A DNA stretch of 64,000 bases from Pleurotus ostreatus/Saccharomyces cerevisiae fusant (taxonomy: Eukaryota; Opisthokonta). The stretch is taken from the NCBI GenBank assembly GCA_024196135.1, contig JAMQCK010000015.1:62001-126000 (forward strand), given 5' to 3'. The translations under genes were made by a program, and so were the position numbers. The notes under the pieces are model-generated. The model did not search any database. It saw only the letters and a list, made by a program, of their open reading frames with translations, and was not told where the DNA came from. Position 1 is the stretch's first letter; each line of letters begins with the position of its first letter. Positions 45,332-56,851 of this stretch are shown one piece after another.

Positions 45332-47794
45332 CTACTCTGCTTGGAAATGGGCTTGCACCTCCGGATAGGACTTCAGGTTCTGCCAGTGCGCAGAACAGTG
45401 CGCGCAGGACCAACACTTCGCTCTGATACCAACAGGGCCTTCCAGTGTATAGACTTTGCGAGTGTCTTCCGACGAAAGCGCATGCCATGAGCCCGAATCG
45501 GCTTCCAAGTCAGCGTGACAATTCATGAAGTGCATCATCTAAGGTATGCGTCAGTAATTCCTACCCTTTGTCCAAGATTATGAACACGCACAGCATGTCG
45601 CCAGGTAAATGCCACTTTATACCGCGAGCGGGGTCCCTCGTTAATCGGGCTCCGCAGGCAGTAAAAACGCGGACCGAGCGCTATATCATTCAATGCGCTC
45701 GTCCTTGGAGCCTTCGCAGCGTCCAGCAGAGACGCCACCACGACGGAGCGTTTCTTGTTGAAGGTTATGTGGGACAACGCTTCCCAGCGTAGAATCGCGG
45801 GAGGAAAGTGTGCGCGGTTCGGATGAAAGCGCCAGAACGTGAGGAACTGCCGGAGTCCCATGCCCATCTCGTGTGCCGCCTCCAAAGGAGCGAGTATCTT
45901 GTAATCGCACTGCGCGATCATCAAGCCAAGTATCTGGGCTGGGGAAACCAGCGAGTCGAGCTGGGCTTGGGACAGCAGCCCGGCCTGTGCTATGCCTTCG
46001 CGAATGCGCCCGGAAAGCTTGACAAGGAAATCAAGGTGCTTCGCGCGCAACTCCTCGATCTGCGTGGCGCTATGCTGCAGGGCGACCATGACCTGGTGCG
46101 GCGTGACGACCTTGTCGACATTGGCTTCGATGAGCATTTCGATCAAAGAGATCTGGAAGATCTCGTATGGCAGAGGCAGCGCCAGATGATGATAGTCGTT
46201 CCACTGGATGGGTGGGTCCGCCTTCCAGTACTTCGCGTAGTAGACTTGGGTGACCAGGCGCTCGCGCTCGGGTCGCAGGTGTTCCATCTCTTCCCGAATT
46301 GAGCGTTTACGGCGAACCTCTTCTTCCCACTTCACGCGAATGCGGCCCCAGGCTACGCAAGAGTTAAGTACGAGGGCGGAGTGAAGGGCCGTCGTCGCTC
46401 ACCCGCTTCTGTCAGCTCCTTCTTGTCGATGTTCATCTTCGAGTTATTAAGTGCTGCTTCTACGTCTCGCTCATCATGACCTAGGAACAGTAGCTGCTCC
46501 TTGATGCTATGTTATGGGTCAATACGCAGATCAGGCGCCTGCCGCACACACTCACGCAGCCCTCCGTTCATCAGCCAGTCGTTGGCCCTCTGAGAAGGAC
46601 ACAGAACGGTAATAGCCCTCCCAGAAGACGTACTCGTCAGAATGCTAGATCGCATATGCGCAAGGTCAACGGATGCCCTGGGCAGGGAGAGCGCGGCATA
46701 CCTGCTCAACCGCCTCCACAAATTCAAGGCGGCGCTGCCGGAACTGCTCATACTCTTCCTCCGCGCCAGCCTCGTGCTTCTCGATCCGTTTTTGGTGGGA
46801 GGCGACCTGCGCGAGCATGCGCACGATATCAGAGCGCAGGTAGAAATTGTGAACGCCGCGCGAGGTCATCCGCTCTGTAGATATATCAGGGTTGATGACG
46901 ACGCAGAAAGTTGGAGTATACCGTCGGTGAAGAGGATCAAATCGAGCACGGATGGATCCTGCCTGGGGAACTCCTTTGCGAACCTGCTCTCCTTAATGAG
47001 ACTGCTCTCGTCAGTGGATGCGAGAGTGCTGGGACGTGGAACCACCTACTTGGTTTTCTGACATTTGTAGCAGATGCGCACCAAGAGGAGCCAGTCCATA
47101 TGCGAGACCCCTGAGTGGTTGCAAAACTGGACGTTTCAATCAGCTCGTACTCGTATGATTGACGGGATATTTACGCACCCGACATTTCTGCTTCTCAAAC
47201 AACAGGCTCGCCCATCGGTGCTCGGGGCGGCCGGCTGGAGGCGGAGGGGCTTGAACGTGTTTCCTGGCCTCTGTCCAGACGAACTGAGCATTTGGGTTCA
47301 AGAGAATGTTCCGCATCCCCTTGTTGGCACGAGCGACGTTCAGAAGATCTGGGGGATTGAGGTGCTGGAAGACCTGTTGTGTATTACTGAGCCGACTCAG
47401 AGGCAAGGTGCGAGGTGATGAGGCTCACCTCGTACACCATCTCCACCGGCATCTGCATGAGTCTGACAAGTTTGCCTCTCAGGTTCTCGCGACGGCCGGC
47501 CTTGAGGACCGGGCGACGACGACTCGGCTGTTCGACAGCCTGAGGGGCTTCAGGCTCGGCGATAGCCTCCGAGTCCGAGGCCTGGGGCTGAGGCTGCGCA
47601 GAATCGTAGTCGGTAGAGACTGCTTGATGAGCGCGATCAGCAAGCGAGGTGTAACATCGGTAGGAAATGTACGCACATCCTAAGCGCGCAGACGTTTCCA
47701 CGTCGGATTGAAGATCGGACGCCGTGTGCATCGTCACGTCGGTGAGGGATCCCGACTGGTGGAGAGTAAGAGCTATCTTGCGGCGCGGATGCAT
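45332..47794 (-). CDS. F-box protein with Cys-rich segments
   Basis: Multi-exon gene. The F-box is restored across an intron: MQMPVEMVYE joins VFQHLNPPDLLNVARANKGM (around 47420-47340). The next segments read FEKQKCR, then HSGVSHMDWLLLVRICYKCQ, a C-x2-C pair of the kind found in agaricomycete F-box proteins. A long helical region follows (LRSDIVRMLAQVASHQKRIE and downstream, then the large exon 45594-46335). The final exon (45332-45538) carries KCWSCAHCSAHW and HFQAE, a putative zinc-binding end. It is not closely related to the three leucine-rich F-box genes in this window. Exact exon borders between 46335 and 47100 are uncertain, and the Met at 47794 is a tentative start. Function beyond F-box adaptor is unknown. 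Confidence 0.65.
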
Positions 47795-48507
47795 GATGTG
47801 ACGAGGAATGAGTAGGAGGGAAGAACAGAGCAGGAACTTGGGAGGTCCCGGCGCACACGAGGAATGGTCACAGTTCGTCACGCTGATGGTATCAGCGGAA
47901 TCTAACCCTTCGCGGAAGCAAACCATACCAAACATTTTCTGTCACTCGCATTCCAGCAGGGGAAAGGTTATTGGAGACAATCGCCCCTAGGGAGCGCACG
48001 AGAGAGCTTTGGTGGCGCTGCCATCCAAGACCTCTGGAAGTTCTGACGACTTTCCGCTTGCTTTCTGCCAGCTGAAAAGCTCGGGATTGCCTCGGAATGA
48101 TGCTCCGAGGCCCCCATGCCGACAGGTAAAGGCCCGATTCTTCAGGGAGGCTGGCTCTGCCCAGTAGTGCTCCACAAGCACTCATATTACCCATGCCCCA
48201 CTCTGTGCACTTTGTCTCTAACAAACTTTCGCTTGCTGTCACGTCGATTTGACTCTCCAACCTATAGACTTCATTGATTTAATTAGATCACCTATATCTA
48301 CGCCAGCGAGCAGAAGTAAGTTGTGTAAAGATATAGGCGCGGGCATCTATCCCGCGCTACATTGCGGAGAATAATCAGTTCGTGCAACAGTCGTTTAGAC
48401 AGGTGAGTATAACATGGATAGCAGGGGATATTGGATATGGGGGATATTATGCAAAAAGAAACTGACGATACGTTTCGCAGTCCATAGCATACGTCGCGAT
48501 GGAGGGT
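47795..48507. other. Intergenic, no gene seen
   Basis: Upstream region of the F-box gene and 3' flank of the MscS channel gene. No feature recognised. Confidence 0.4.
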
Positions 48508-51438
48508 CTACGTCGCCGTGACACCGCGCGTCGCGCCCTTGCGACTGCTCTTGCGAGCACGCAACAAGTGGCTCTTGCGCACGGCCTCTGGCGGACGGAA
48601 GCCGAGCATGGTCTTGACCTCCGATTGCTGGCGCTGCATCTCCGTTTGCGGCTGCTCCTCCTGGTCCTCGTCGTCACCACCAGCGGGGGCCTCGGGCACA
48701 TACTGGTGCGTAACGGGGTCCGCGTAGACAATCGGCAACGTCGCGTTGTAGCACGATATGTCCAGCTGGTTGCAGAAGTACTGCACCGCCGCGTGGAACG
48801 CCGTCTTGCGCGCGAGACGCAGACCCCAGTCTTGCCAGGTGCCATTGTGGCCGATACCGATGGTGATCTCGATCCAGCGCTGGTAGTTGAAGTGCTGGAG
48901 AACGACCATGGTGTTGGGCTCGAACCAGCGGTTCTCCTCGGTCGCAAGCCATTGGTTGAGCAGCTTCTCCAGCTCGTCGAGCTTGGAGAGCGGCGTGTCC
49001 CAGGCGACCTGCATCTCGAGGTTCTCAAACATGTTGGCGCTGCGGCGGACGTTGGTACTGGGAAAAGGTGAGCTGGATGTAACGCGACGACGACGATGCA
49101 GACTCACATGAACTTCGTCGACAAAATGCTGTTGAAGTAGTACGTCTCCGTGCCGTCGGCGCGCGTGAAGAGCGTCGCGAAGAGACCCATCTTCTTCACG
49201 AACAGGATATCCTCTGCAAAGTCGGTGAGTAAACGCTGAGTAACCGACGTCAATCAGACTCACGATCAATGAACACCATGTCGCCGGTGTCATACGGGTG
49301 CGTCACGAACAAGAACATGATCGCGTCGAACGCGTTACTCGCCGTCGACTTGAAGATGAAGCTGGCCGCGATACCGATGGTGTAGACAGATGACAAGCTT
49401 GAGCCGATGTCGACGCCGAAAACGCTGAGCGAGATGAAGAAGAGCACGACGAAGGCGAAGAAGAGGAGGATCTTGTCAAGGGTCTTCAACGCGGAGCCTA
49501 CGTCGCGCATAGAACGCGAGAGGAAGCGGCGCTCCTTGTAGACCTTGACGAGCGTCTGCTTGATCTCCGCGCGCGAAAGATCGCCGTTGTTGTCCTTGTC
49601 GAATACGCGGAACGCCTTCTGCGCCTCTTCGGGCGAGGAGAAAGCCGGGTTGAAGTCCTCGGGCAGCAGGTACGAGCGCTTCGGGTGCTTGAGGCGGAAG
49701 TACAAGGAACGGGCAAGGCGCTGGGACATGCGTTAGCGGGCACTGCAGACCGGGATGGCGGAAGCATACCTTGGCCTCGCTCGTGCTGTTGACGTTCCAG
49801 CTGAGCCCGTTGTCGCTCTGCTCGCCTTTGATGTTGCGCGCGTCGTGCAAAACAGCCGTCTTGAGCGCCTTCGCAGCCTGCATGAGCACCTCCGGCGTCT
49901 CGTCGCCAGGGCGGCCAGTGCCGGTGGGCGGGTAGCGATGCGGCGAGGGCGTGTTCGTCGACGCAGGTGTCATCGGGCGCGACGAGCTACCCATAAGCTC
50001 GATGTCCACGTCAGCCTGCTGCGAAGAGCCCGCGCGGTTGAAGAAGCTCGCGCTCTTCTTCTTATGGTCCTTGGCCTTCTTGTCAACGAGCGTGCGGTCC
50101 TTGTCGTCCTCGCCGTCCGCGTCATGGCCGTCGTCCGTGTCGACCTCGCGGCTGTTGCGCTGCTCGCGGCGCTTCTTGACACCGAACTCGAAGCCTGTCT
50201 TTTCGAGCGTCGGAGTGTTGAAGCCAAACTTGTTAAACCCCGACGAGCGGGAGCGGTTCTTGGGATGATAGTCGCGGAGGCGCTCGATGACGCGCAGTGC
50301 CTGAGCCACCTCCTCAATACGCTCCTTGAATGCGGTGCGGTGGAAGGCGAATGCGATGGCGTGGGACAGCATCTTCTGCAGGCACACGACCAGGGCGAAG
50401 AAGAATAGGAATTCGATGACTTGATAGACCTGCGACGGGTGAGCGTGATGCGGTAGTCAGGCCTGAGCGGACTTACCCTGTCCAGATAGGCCGCCTGGCT
50501 CGTCTCCTCGTCGTTGGTGTCGTACAACTTAAAGATGTGGGCGAAGATGATGACCCAGCTCGCCCAGCCGCTCGCGGCGTACAGCAGCGGCTTGAACGTG
50601 TTCTTGACGGACACATAGAGCTCGATGCGGGACTTGATGTACTCGCTGACGTGCCCCCAGACGAGGGAGATGAAGAACGTGGCGATGATGGGTATCACGT
50701 CCACGATCATCGCCAAGTACCACGAGATGAGGATGTTGGCTGCGGCCCAGAAGAGCCAGGCCTGCACGTTGTCCTTGACGTAGCGGCGGTCGTCGGACGG
50801 GTCCTTCTTGTACCAGTAGAAGTGGATGAGGAGCGCGGGGGTGACGAGGAGGCCGGCAAGGAAGGTGGACCCAATCAGCGTCGAGAAGAGCACCGTCATG
50901 ATGCTGCGGCGAGCTTGTCAGTGAACACGTTTGCCATCTGTGACGGAGTAGCGCACCGCTTGAAACCCCAGCCCGTGCGCTTGCGGTGGAAGCCCATCTG
51001 CTCCTCGTACTTGTGCTCCTCCTCCTCCAGCCCATCGTCGTCCGACCAGTCGTACATCTCCTCCTCGTCATCGGTCGTCGCGATGGACGAGGTCTCCGCG
51101 TCGAACTGCTTGTCGTGGTACTCGGGCGCGGAGACCTCGTTGAGGTAGTGCACACTGGGCTTGCTGCGATCGTGCTCTGGCCGCTTCTCGCGCGCCGCGG
51201 CCGCAGCCTTTTCGTCGAGGTGCTCGTCGGAGAGCATGTTCACCCGGCTGTGGTACGCGGGGGAGGGAGGGAGGTCGCCAAAGTCCTCGAGGCGAAGATT
51301 AGAAGAAGAAGGCGCCTGTCGATATGGTGGCGAAGGACAAGCGTCCCGCTGGTTCTGGAGATCCTCCGCACTCGTGGAAAAGAAATCATCCCGCGGTTCG
51401 CCGGGAGTCAGCCGATCCTCGTTGCTTTTGGCCATCAT
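48508..51438 (-). CDS. EF-hand MscS-family mechanosensitive channel
   Basis: Fungal MscS-like channel of the Msy1/Msy2 type, which controls calcium and volume responses in the ER and cell cortex of fission yeast. The first exon encodes an acidic cytosolic N-terminus (MAKSNEDRLTPGEPRDDFF to GFHRKRTGWGFKR). Membrane spans follow (IGSTFLAGLLVTPALLIHFY, WLFWAAANILISWYLAMIVD, VIPIIATFFISLVWG). After a long Ser/Lys-rich loop comes one canonical EF-hand, DKDNNGDLSRAE. The MscS pore and beta domains follow (IGIAASFIFKSTASNAFDAI, FLFVTHPYDTGDMVFIDRED). The C-terminus is Gln/Glu/Arg-rich. Several short introns; all main joints restore family sequence. It is divergent from the Ncp1-like gene. Confidence 0.92.
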
Positions 51439-51822
51439 GCGAGACCCTGACCGGACTGCGACTTGCTCGAGATGACCGTCGGCGTCAAGAGTCGACTTTC
51501 GCGCGCTGCTCTTCAGAACTGGGGATCAAGTTACGAACAATTATTCCACGGGGTCCCTCGCCGGGAGTCGTCAACGCTCACCCTGGAATTACAAATGGGG
51601 TGCACTGGATCGCATGCTCGCACTTTTGCCTGTCTTGCCCTGTTTAGCGCCCCTTTCCGCGCTCCATTATGCTTGCTGCCATCCGCGACATACGCTCCGC
51701 CGACAAGCATCTCGATATGTTGCGCTCCGCTCGACGATGACCTCACTGACTGCGCTCGACCCCTATAATATGCGCGTTAGGCCCCGGTGGCGGCAAGAAC
51801 GTTCTCAGAACTCACCATAACC
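51439..51822. promoter_or_regulatory. Divergent promoter region MscS / Ncp1-like
   Basis: 384 bp. TATAATA at 51764-51770 lies about 55 bp before the plus-strand ATG. No equivalent box is evident toward the MscS gene. Confidence 0.5.
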
Positions 51823-52446
51823 ATGTCGGCATCGCAGCCCATTAGCTCTACGACCCCTGCGGACGTGCTCAAGCAGATTGAGAAGGATGTCGAGAAAAAC
51901 GAGAAGTCCGAGCAAAAGGCGGTCAAGCACGCGATGAAGGATCTCGCTCACCTTGAGAAAGAAGTGACCAAATCTTCCAAGGTATTCGCAATGCTAGTTC
52001 CTGCTGCGCGCGCGACTGATCGTCCCGCCGTAGACTTCGGATAAGGCGAGCCACACGCTCGCCAAGACGGAGAAGAAGGAGACCGCCGCGGAGAAGGCCA
52101 TTGCGAAAGCCAAACACCAGCACGACGTCGCTGTCAACAACGTCAACAAGGCGCAGCAGGAGCTGAAAGTATGTGCGACTCAATAGTGGTGGGCTAATGT
52201 AGCGGTTGACCTCCCCCTCTTAGATCAAGCAGCAGCGCGAAGAGACTCTGCATCACAAGCTCGAGAGCAAGAAGGCGGAGACGGATCAGGTCCTCGCAAC
52301 CGCTGACCAGCACCATGTACGTACCCGCCTCCTTTTCGCTCCCGCCTTCGCTAAAATTGTCATCACAGCGCGAAAGGGAGGCCAGACTTGCCCAAGTCCA
52401 CTCTGCGAGAGCTGGCGATCCGCCACCGAGCGCCAGCGCTGCTTAA
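51823..52446 (+). CDS. Ncp1-like coiled-coil protein
   Basis: Short, highly charged, almost entirely helical protein of about 150 aa, assembled from four exons (51823-51981, 52046-52168, about 52225-52317 and a last exon ending at 52446). The sequence begins SSTTPADVLKQIEKDVEKNE and continues with heptad-like KKETAAEKAIAKAKHQHDVA and ELKIKQQREETLHHKLESKK. Basidiomycete homologues are labelled DNA-binding protein Ncp1 in databases; I know of no biochemical proof in this group, and Lys/Glu coiled coils are easily mis-named. The TATA box 55 bp upstream suggests strong expression. It is divergent from the MscS gene. Confidence 0.7.
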
Positions 52447-54391
52447 GGCAGCCTAGTCGACGAATGATCCGTCTAGAAGCACGATCCTATAGTACGCCTT
52501 CGGTCTATGTTAGCAGGATGGACCTAGAGTAATTCTCGATACGAACTTTGGGGTAATTGCCACTTCACTATGTAAAATAGTCACACTTGTACTATCCGCT
52601 GTATGTTAGCTTCTTTATTCGCTATAGGCGTTGTAGCATTCGAATCGACTGAAGGCTCAGACCTCCGCGGCCTAATATTCTCGGGCGAGCCTGTGCGTCT
52701 TCTGGTCTTGCTTGAGCTGCCGCCAAAGTCGAACTTTGACACGTGATCGTGTTTCGCCTTGGCGCGTCTATTGAAGTGAATATTGCCATAGCAACGGCCA
52801 GGAACTGGCCATGAAGGTGATTGATGGACCTCTAACCTTTCAGGGTTCCCTACTGCCGCAATTGAGTACAGCGCGCCACTGCGTTCTGCACTGTTCTACA
52901 CCACTGAGTCCGGTACCCATCGAGGCGTGTCTCGAGTGCGAGTTACTGGTCCGGTCAGAATCGAATCAGACGGAAATTTGAGTCGCAAGCGAAAACGCAC
53001 TGTGTTCGGCCTGGATACTGATTCCTCACTTGTTGCAAGCGCCAACTTCATGACCGCTATATCGCCCTACCGAGGCCCAGCGTTGCCACAAAATACGAAG
53101 GATTCCCGATCTTCATAAACCAGTCTTGAATCGTTATTTACACATCAGGAGAGCGCCGCGCGTCAAATCGATCCTCTAGCTCCTTTCAAGTCGTACCCGA
53201 AGCTTCAAAGGTTATTGTATAGTCATAGTGGCATGAGTGGGGACCCCAAATGAACCGACGGCGACAACATACCTATATTGTCATGAGCGTAAGCGAGCTA
53301 CGTTCATGTAAAAATTAAAGCAAAGACGCACCACCGACGTGGTGAGGAGGATTACGTCGGGACTAAGGCCCTCAAACGCGTCAAAGCTGGGTATATGCGC
53401 GTCAAAGACCCTCTAGCGAAGCGGGAAAAAGGTAGATGTCTTCCGAAGGTTTGGAAGAGTACGAGATATTAGTATCTGAGGGTGAGCTACAGATATACAT
53501 GGTCTACATGGAAGGGGGAGGAGGAAGAGACAGAGGCAGAAATACAATGACCCTCCGGATGCATCAGGGCGCGTGACCGCGTTGCTTCTCTCCGTTCCGA
53601 GATCAATTGATCCGTTGGCAAACAAATGCACACACGAGGTTGGCTCTTGCGCTCATCATGACTGGGTTGCCTTTCTCGGCGTCGTGCGACAGCCCCCGGC
53701 CGGCCCTTTCTTCTCTGCGACGCCAGCTGCGCCCTGAAAGATGATCAACGCACGCAGTGACTGCGAATCTAACAATGTGATTGTGAGGAAGCGCAGGTCT
53801 TCCTACACGCGTTATACACGCGCAGGATGGTCGACGCACTACACCGCCGGTCGCGAAGGTGGCGAAGACCCGTTCCGAAGCTGCAGCGTAGCATGCAAGA
53901 AGTCCGTGCATCTCTCACAAGAACGCAGCTCTTGGCTACGCACTGCCTAACATGGTCGATCGATTGTTGCGCTTGCACCTGCTTTTGTGGCCGTTACGTA
54001 CTCGCGCTGGCCTTGACGCTGCTTCTGTGGTCGATCAACTATCTCCGGCGCGCGGGGCACAAAGGACTAACTCATTTGGGGGACGACCAGACCAGCGAAT
54101 GAATAGCACGTGTGAACGCGGAAGACCCTTTCAGAACACAGACACTGAATGCATCGTCAGTGGCATTCATATCCATGATACACGACTCTGGCATGAGGTG
54201 CCCAACATGCGCCTATTGTTTGACCACCCTTAAAAGGCCACCCGACTTCTGCTTTGGCCCAATCTGTTTCTTCTTCCCCTTGCACCCCACCATATCTCGC
54301 GCCCCACTGTATACCACTCACGCCACCCGTTATCGAAGGTTCACTCACGACTGCTTTGCCTCACTCCGACTTCTTCACTTCACTTGCCACT
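52447..54391. other. Gene-free 1.9 kb
   Basis: No frame with a domain or consistent splicing. The last part contains the promoter of the DUF6741-like gene, with TTAAAAGG at about 54230. Confidence 0.4.
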
Positions 54392-56249
54392 ATGAACTAC
54401 CCGAGGAGTCCGATGAACATGAAAGCACACGCGCGCCGCTCGTGGACGGGCGATAATACTGGCTTCGCGGGTCCTAGCTACGCAGCGGGCACGCCTCAGC
54501 CTGTGCTTGGTACTCCGCGCATGCCTGTGCATGGTACACCACGCACCCCTCACTTGCCTGTCCACGGTACACCGCACATGCCCGTCCATGGTACCCCCCG
54601 CCACCGCGTCGGCACGCCGTACTATCCCGACCACCGACAGCTGGACAGCTTCCAGTTCGGCCACCCGCGCGCCTCGCCCGGCATGGTGTCCAACAAATCG
54701 TTCGGTGAGTGCCGGTCCTGTCACTTGCTAGGGCTGCCTGCCCCCGCCACTAGCGCGGTCCGTTCCGCCATGGACGCTGCGTGCCCCCTCCCGCTACTCA
54801 CGAGGGCTGCCCCCTCGCTACTCGCGCGGACCGTCCGGTCGCTCACGCGAACCTTCCGCATAGACCACGAACCCCATGTACTGACCACGTTCGCAGATTA
54901 TAGCCCGTACTCTCAGGCTAGCGACCTCGCGCCTGGTCGGGGTGGCTTCTCCCCCGCGTACTCAGAGCCGCCTGTGATCCCTGCCGGTACAGCGCGCAGG
55001 CGCTCGCACTCCTTCACGACCCCCGCTGGCGGGGCTTTCTCACCAGCTGTGGGAGGTTTTGCACCCGCTCCTCCCGTCGTTCCCATGGGCCCGGTCTTCT
55101 CTCCCTTCGACGGCGCATATCCGCCGACGCCCTTCCCGCCCACTCCCAGCGCCTACCCGACCACGCCCGTCGGCGCCTACCCATCCACCCCTGGCGTCTA
55201 CCCAGCCACTCCCAGCGGCTATCCGACCACCCCCGGCGTCTACCCAGCTACCCCGAGGCATTCCCGTGGCATGTGTGAGTGTTTCTCTGTACCCTTTCTA
55301 TCATACCTGCTTCCCACCACTCTCCCGTCACCCTTCTCATCCCTCGTTCTACCACACGCCCACCACCGCGCCCTCCTTCTACGACACGTTGTGCTCACGC
55401 GTCTTCTGGCGCAGCCCTAGATGACTTCGCTATCGCGCGTGATAGCGGGTATGAGGGCGCCGACTACCGTCGCGGTCGTCGCTCGTCGTCGGTGTTCCAA
55501 GGTCCACCGCCAGCGTTCCAAGGCTCGCCAACATACCATCGCGGCCGGCGTTCCTCGTCCGCGCATCAAGGCCGTCCACCCTCGACCCACCGTGGTCGTT
55601 CGTCCTCAGCTCACCGAGGCCGTTCCTCATCAGCCCATCGCGGCCGCTCGTCTTCCGCGCACCCCCATCGCACCTCCTCCGCCCTCCGCGGCCGCTCGTC
55701 CTCCGCGCACCCAACCACCCGCGGTCACCGCCGCTCCGCGAGCGCCGTGACCTTCGCGTACCCCGAGGCCACGTACATCGCGCCCGGCATGTTCAGCAAC
55801 ACGATCAAGTTCCGCGTGAAGCACGCGGAGGAGAGCGGCATCTGCCTGCGCGACATCATACGCGATGACTTCCGGGTGTCGGGGAAGTACACGTATCGGG
55901 TGTACTCGAATACGTTGCGGGATATACAGATTGAGGTGAGTGGGGGTATTTTGGTTGCTGCCAGTGTGAAGAGACTAAACTTTCCCTCAAGTGGCCTGGG
56001 TATCCTTCTGAGAAGTACCGCGTCGAGTTCCGTGTGAACTCGGAGGGTAACTTGAACTTGCGCAAGCTCGCCAGGTCTCTGGGAGAGTCGTGCAAGCTCT
56101 ACTTCCAGGTGTGCTTTCTTCGCAGCCGAACTGTGTGGATAATCGACTCATTTGTCATAAAGAAACATCCTGTCCCCTTCGACTGGACGGAGGCCAGGCT
56201 GTACTGCATCCGCGACACCGGCGGCCTGTGGAAGATGAGCCTGCACTAG
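54392..56249 (+). CDS. Low-complexity protein with DUF6741-like C-terminus
   Basis: Five exons (54392-54704, 54897-55274, 55415-55935, 55992-56108, 56163-56249). The N-terminal half is repetitive: units of VHGTPxMP in exon 1, YPxTPxx in exon 2 and HRGRSSSA in exon 3. The C-terminal 110 residues are ordered: FRVKHAEESGICLRDIIRDD, YTYRVYSNTLRDIQIEVSW, then NLNLRKLARSLGESCKLYFQ and PFDWTEARLYCIRDTGGLWK. This resembles the domain named DUF6741, found in basidiomycete proteins with similar disordered N-termini; no function is known. Intron 1 (54705-54896) happens to be open in frame and could be retained. Confidence 0.65.
54518..54603 (+). repeat. In-frame GTP-rich tandem repeats
   Basis: Degenerate units of about 24 bp based on ATGCCTGTGCATGGTACACC, encoding MPVHGTPR-type octapeptides. 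Confidence 0.6.
55550..55705 (+). repeat. In-frame 24-bp tandem repeats
   Basis: At least five units encoding HRGRSSSA. The DNA varies mainly at third codon positions, which argues for selection on the peptide. Confidence 0.65.
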
Positions 56250-56851
56250 CGCGCTCCTCTCATCTGGTGGACCCCCTCGCTCTCTTCCGCTGTACCACTA
56301 ATGAGCAAGTAACGCTCCCAGTCCTTACTTATACCCCTCCGTAATTCCCCTCCCCACCTACCAACTTCTTCCCATTCGCCACCCTCTCGATAACCATCGA
56401 AACTCTCCTCACCCACCCTCGGGACTCTCTTCACCGTCTACCAATCACTCGTCTCGCTCTGCCCGCATATTTATTATTGCTATGCTGTATTTATTACTGT
56501 AAATTTTGCAGTTGTATACCCGTTATTGTGACACAGTCACAGTTGTATAGTATTATACGACCCGCGCGACGTTGCGTTTTATTCTAACAGAGTTTGCATG
56601 CTCGAATTTCGTTTACTCGTTGAACCTGATGCTAAAGAATGGGCGGAAGGAACGTGGGAAAAGCGACTCCTGAAAGGTTGAGCGCGACGGTGCCGAACTT
56701 GGCAAACGCGTCCCATCGCCCGTCTGGCAATCCTGCTTCCCATTTGTGACTGTTGTGACGAGGCAGATCTCAGAAAGAAGAACTCGAGCCTCATCTCCGT
56801 CAGGCTTGCTCCCGTCGCAGAACTTCAGACCTGCGACTGTAGAAGCACCTC
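56250..56851. other. Intergenic, no gene seen
   Basis: 3' flank of the DUF6741-like gene (with AT-rich TATTTATTA runs near 56470-56500) and promoter of the next gene. Confidence 0.4.

Noticed and set aside
55550..55705. CRISPR-like regularly spaced repeat
   Set aside because: Units are contiguous, in frame and inside a eukaryotic coding exon; no spacers.
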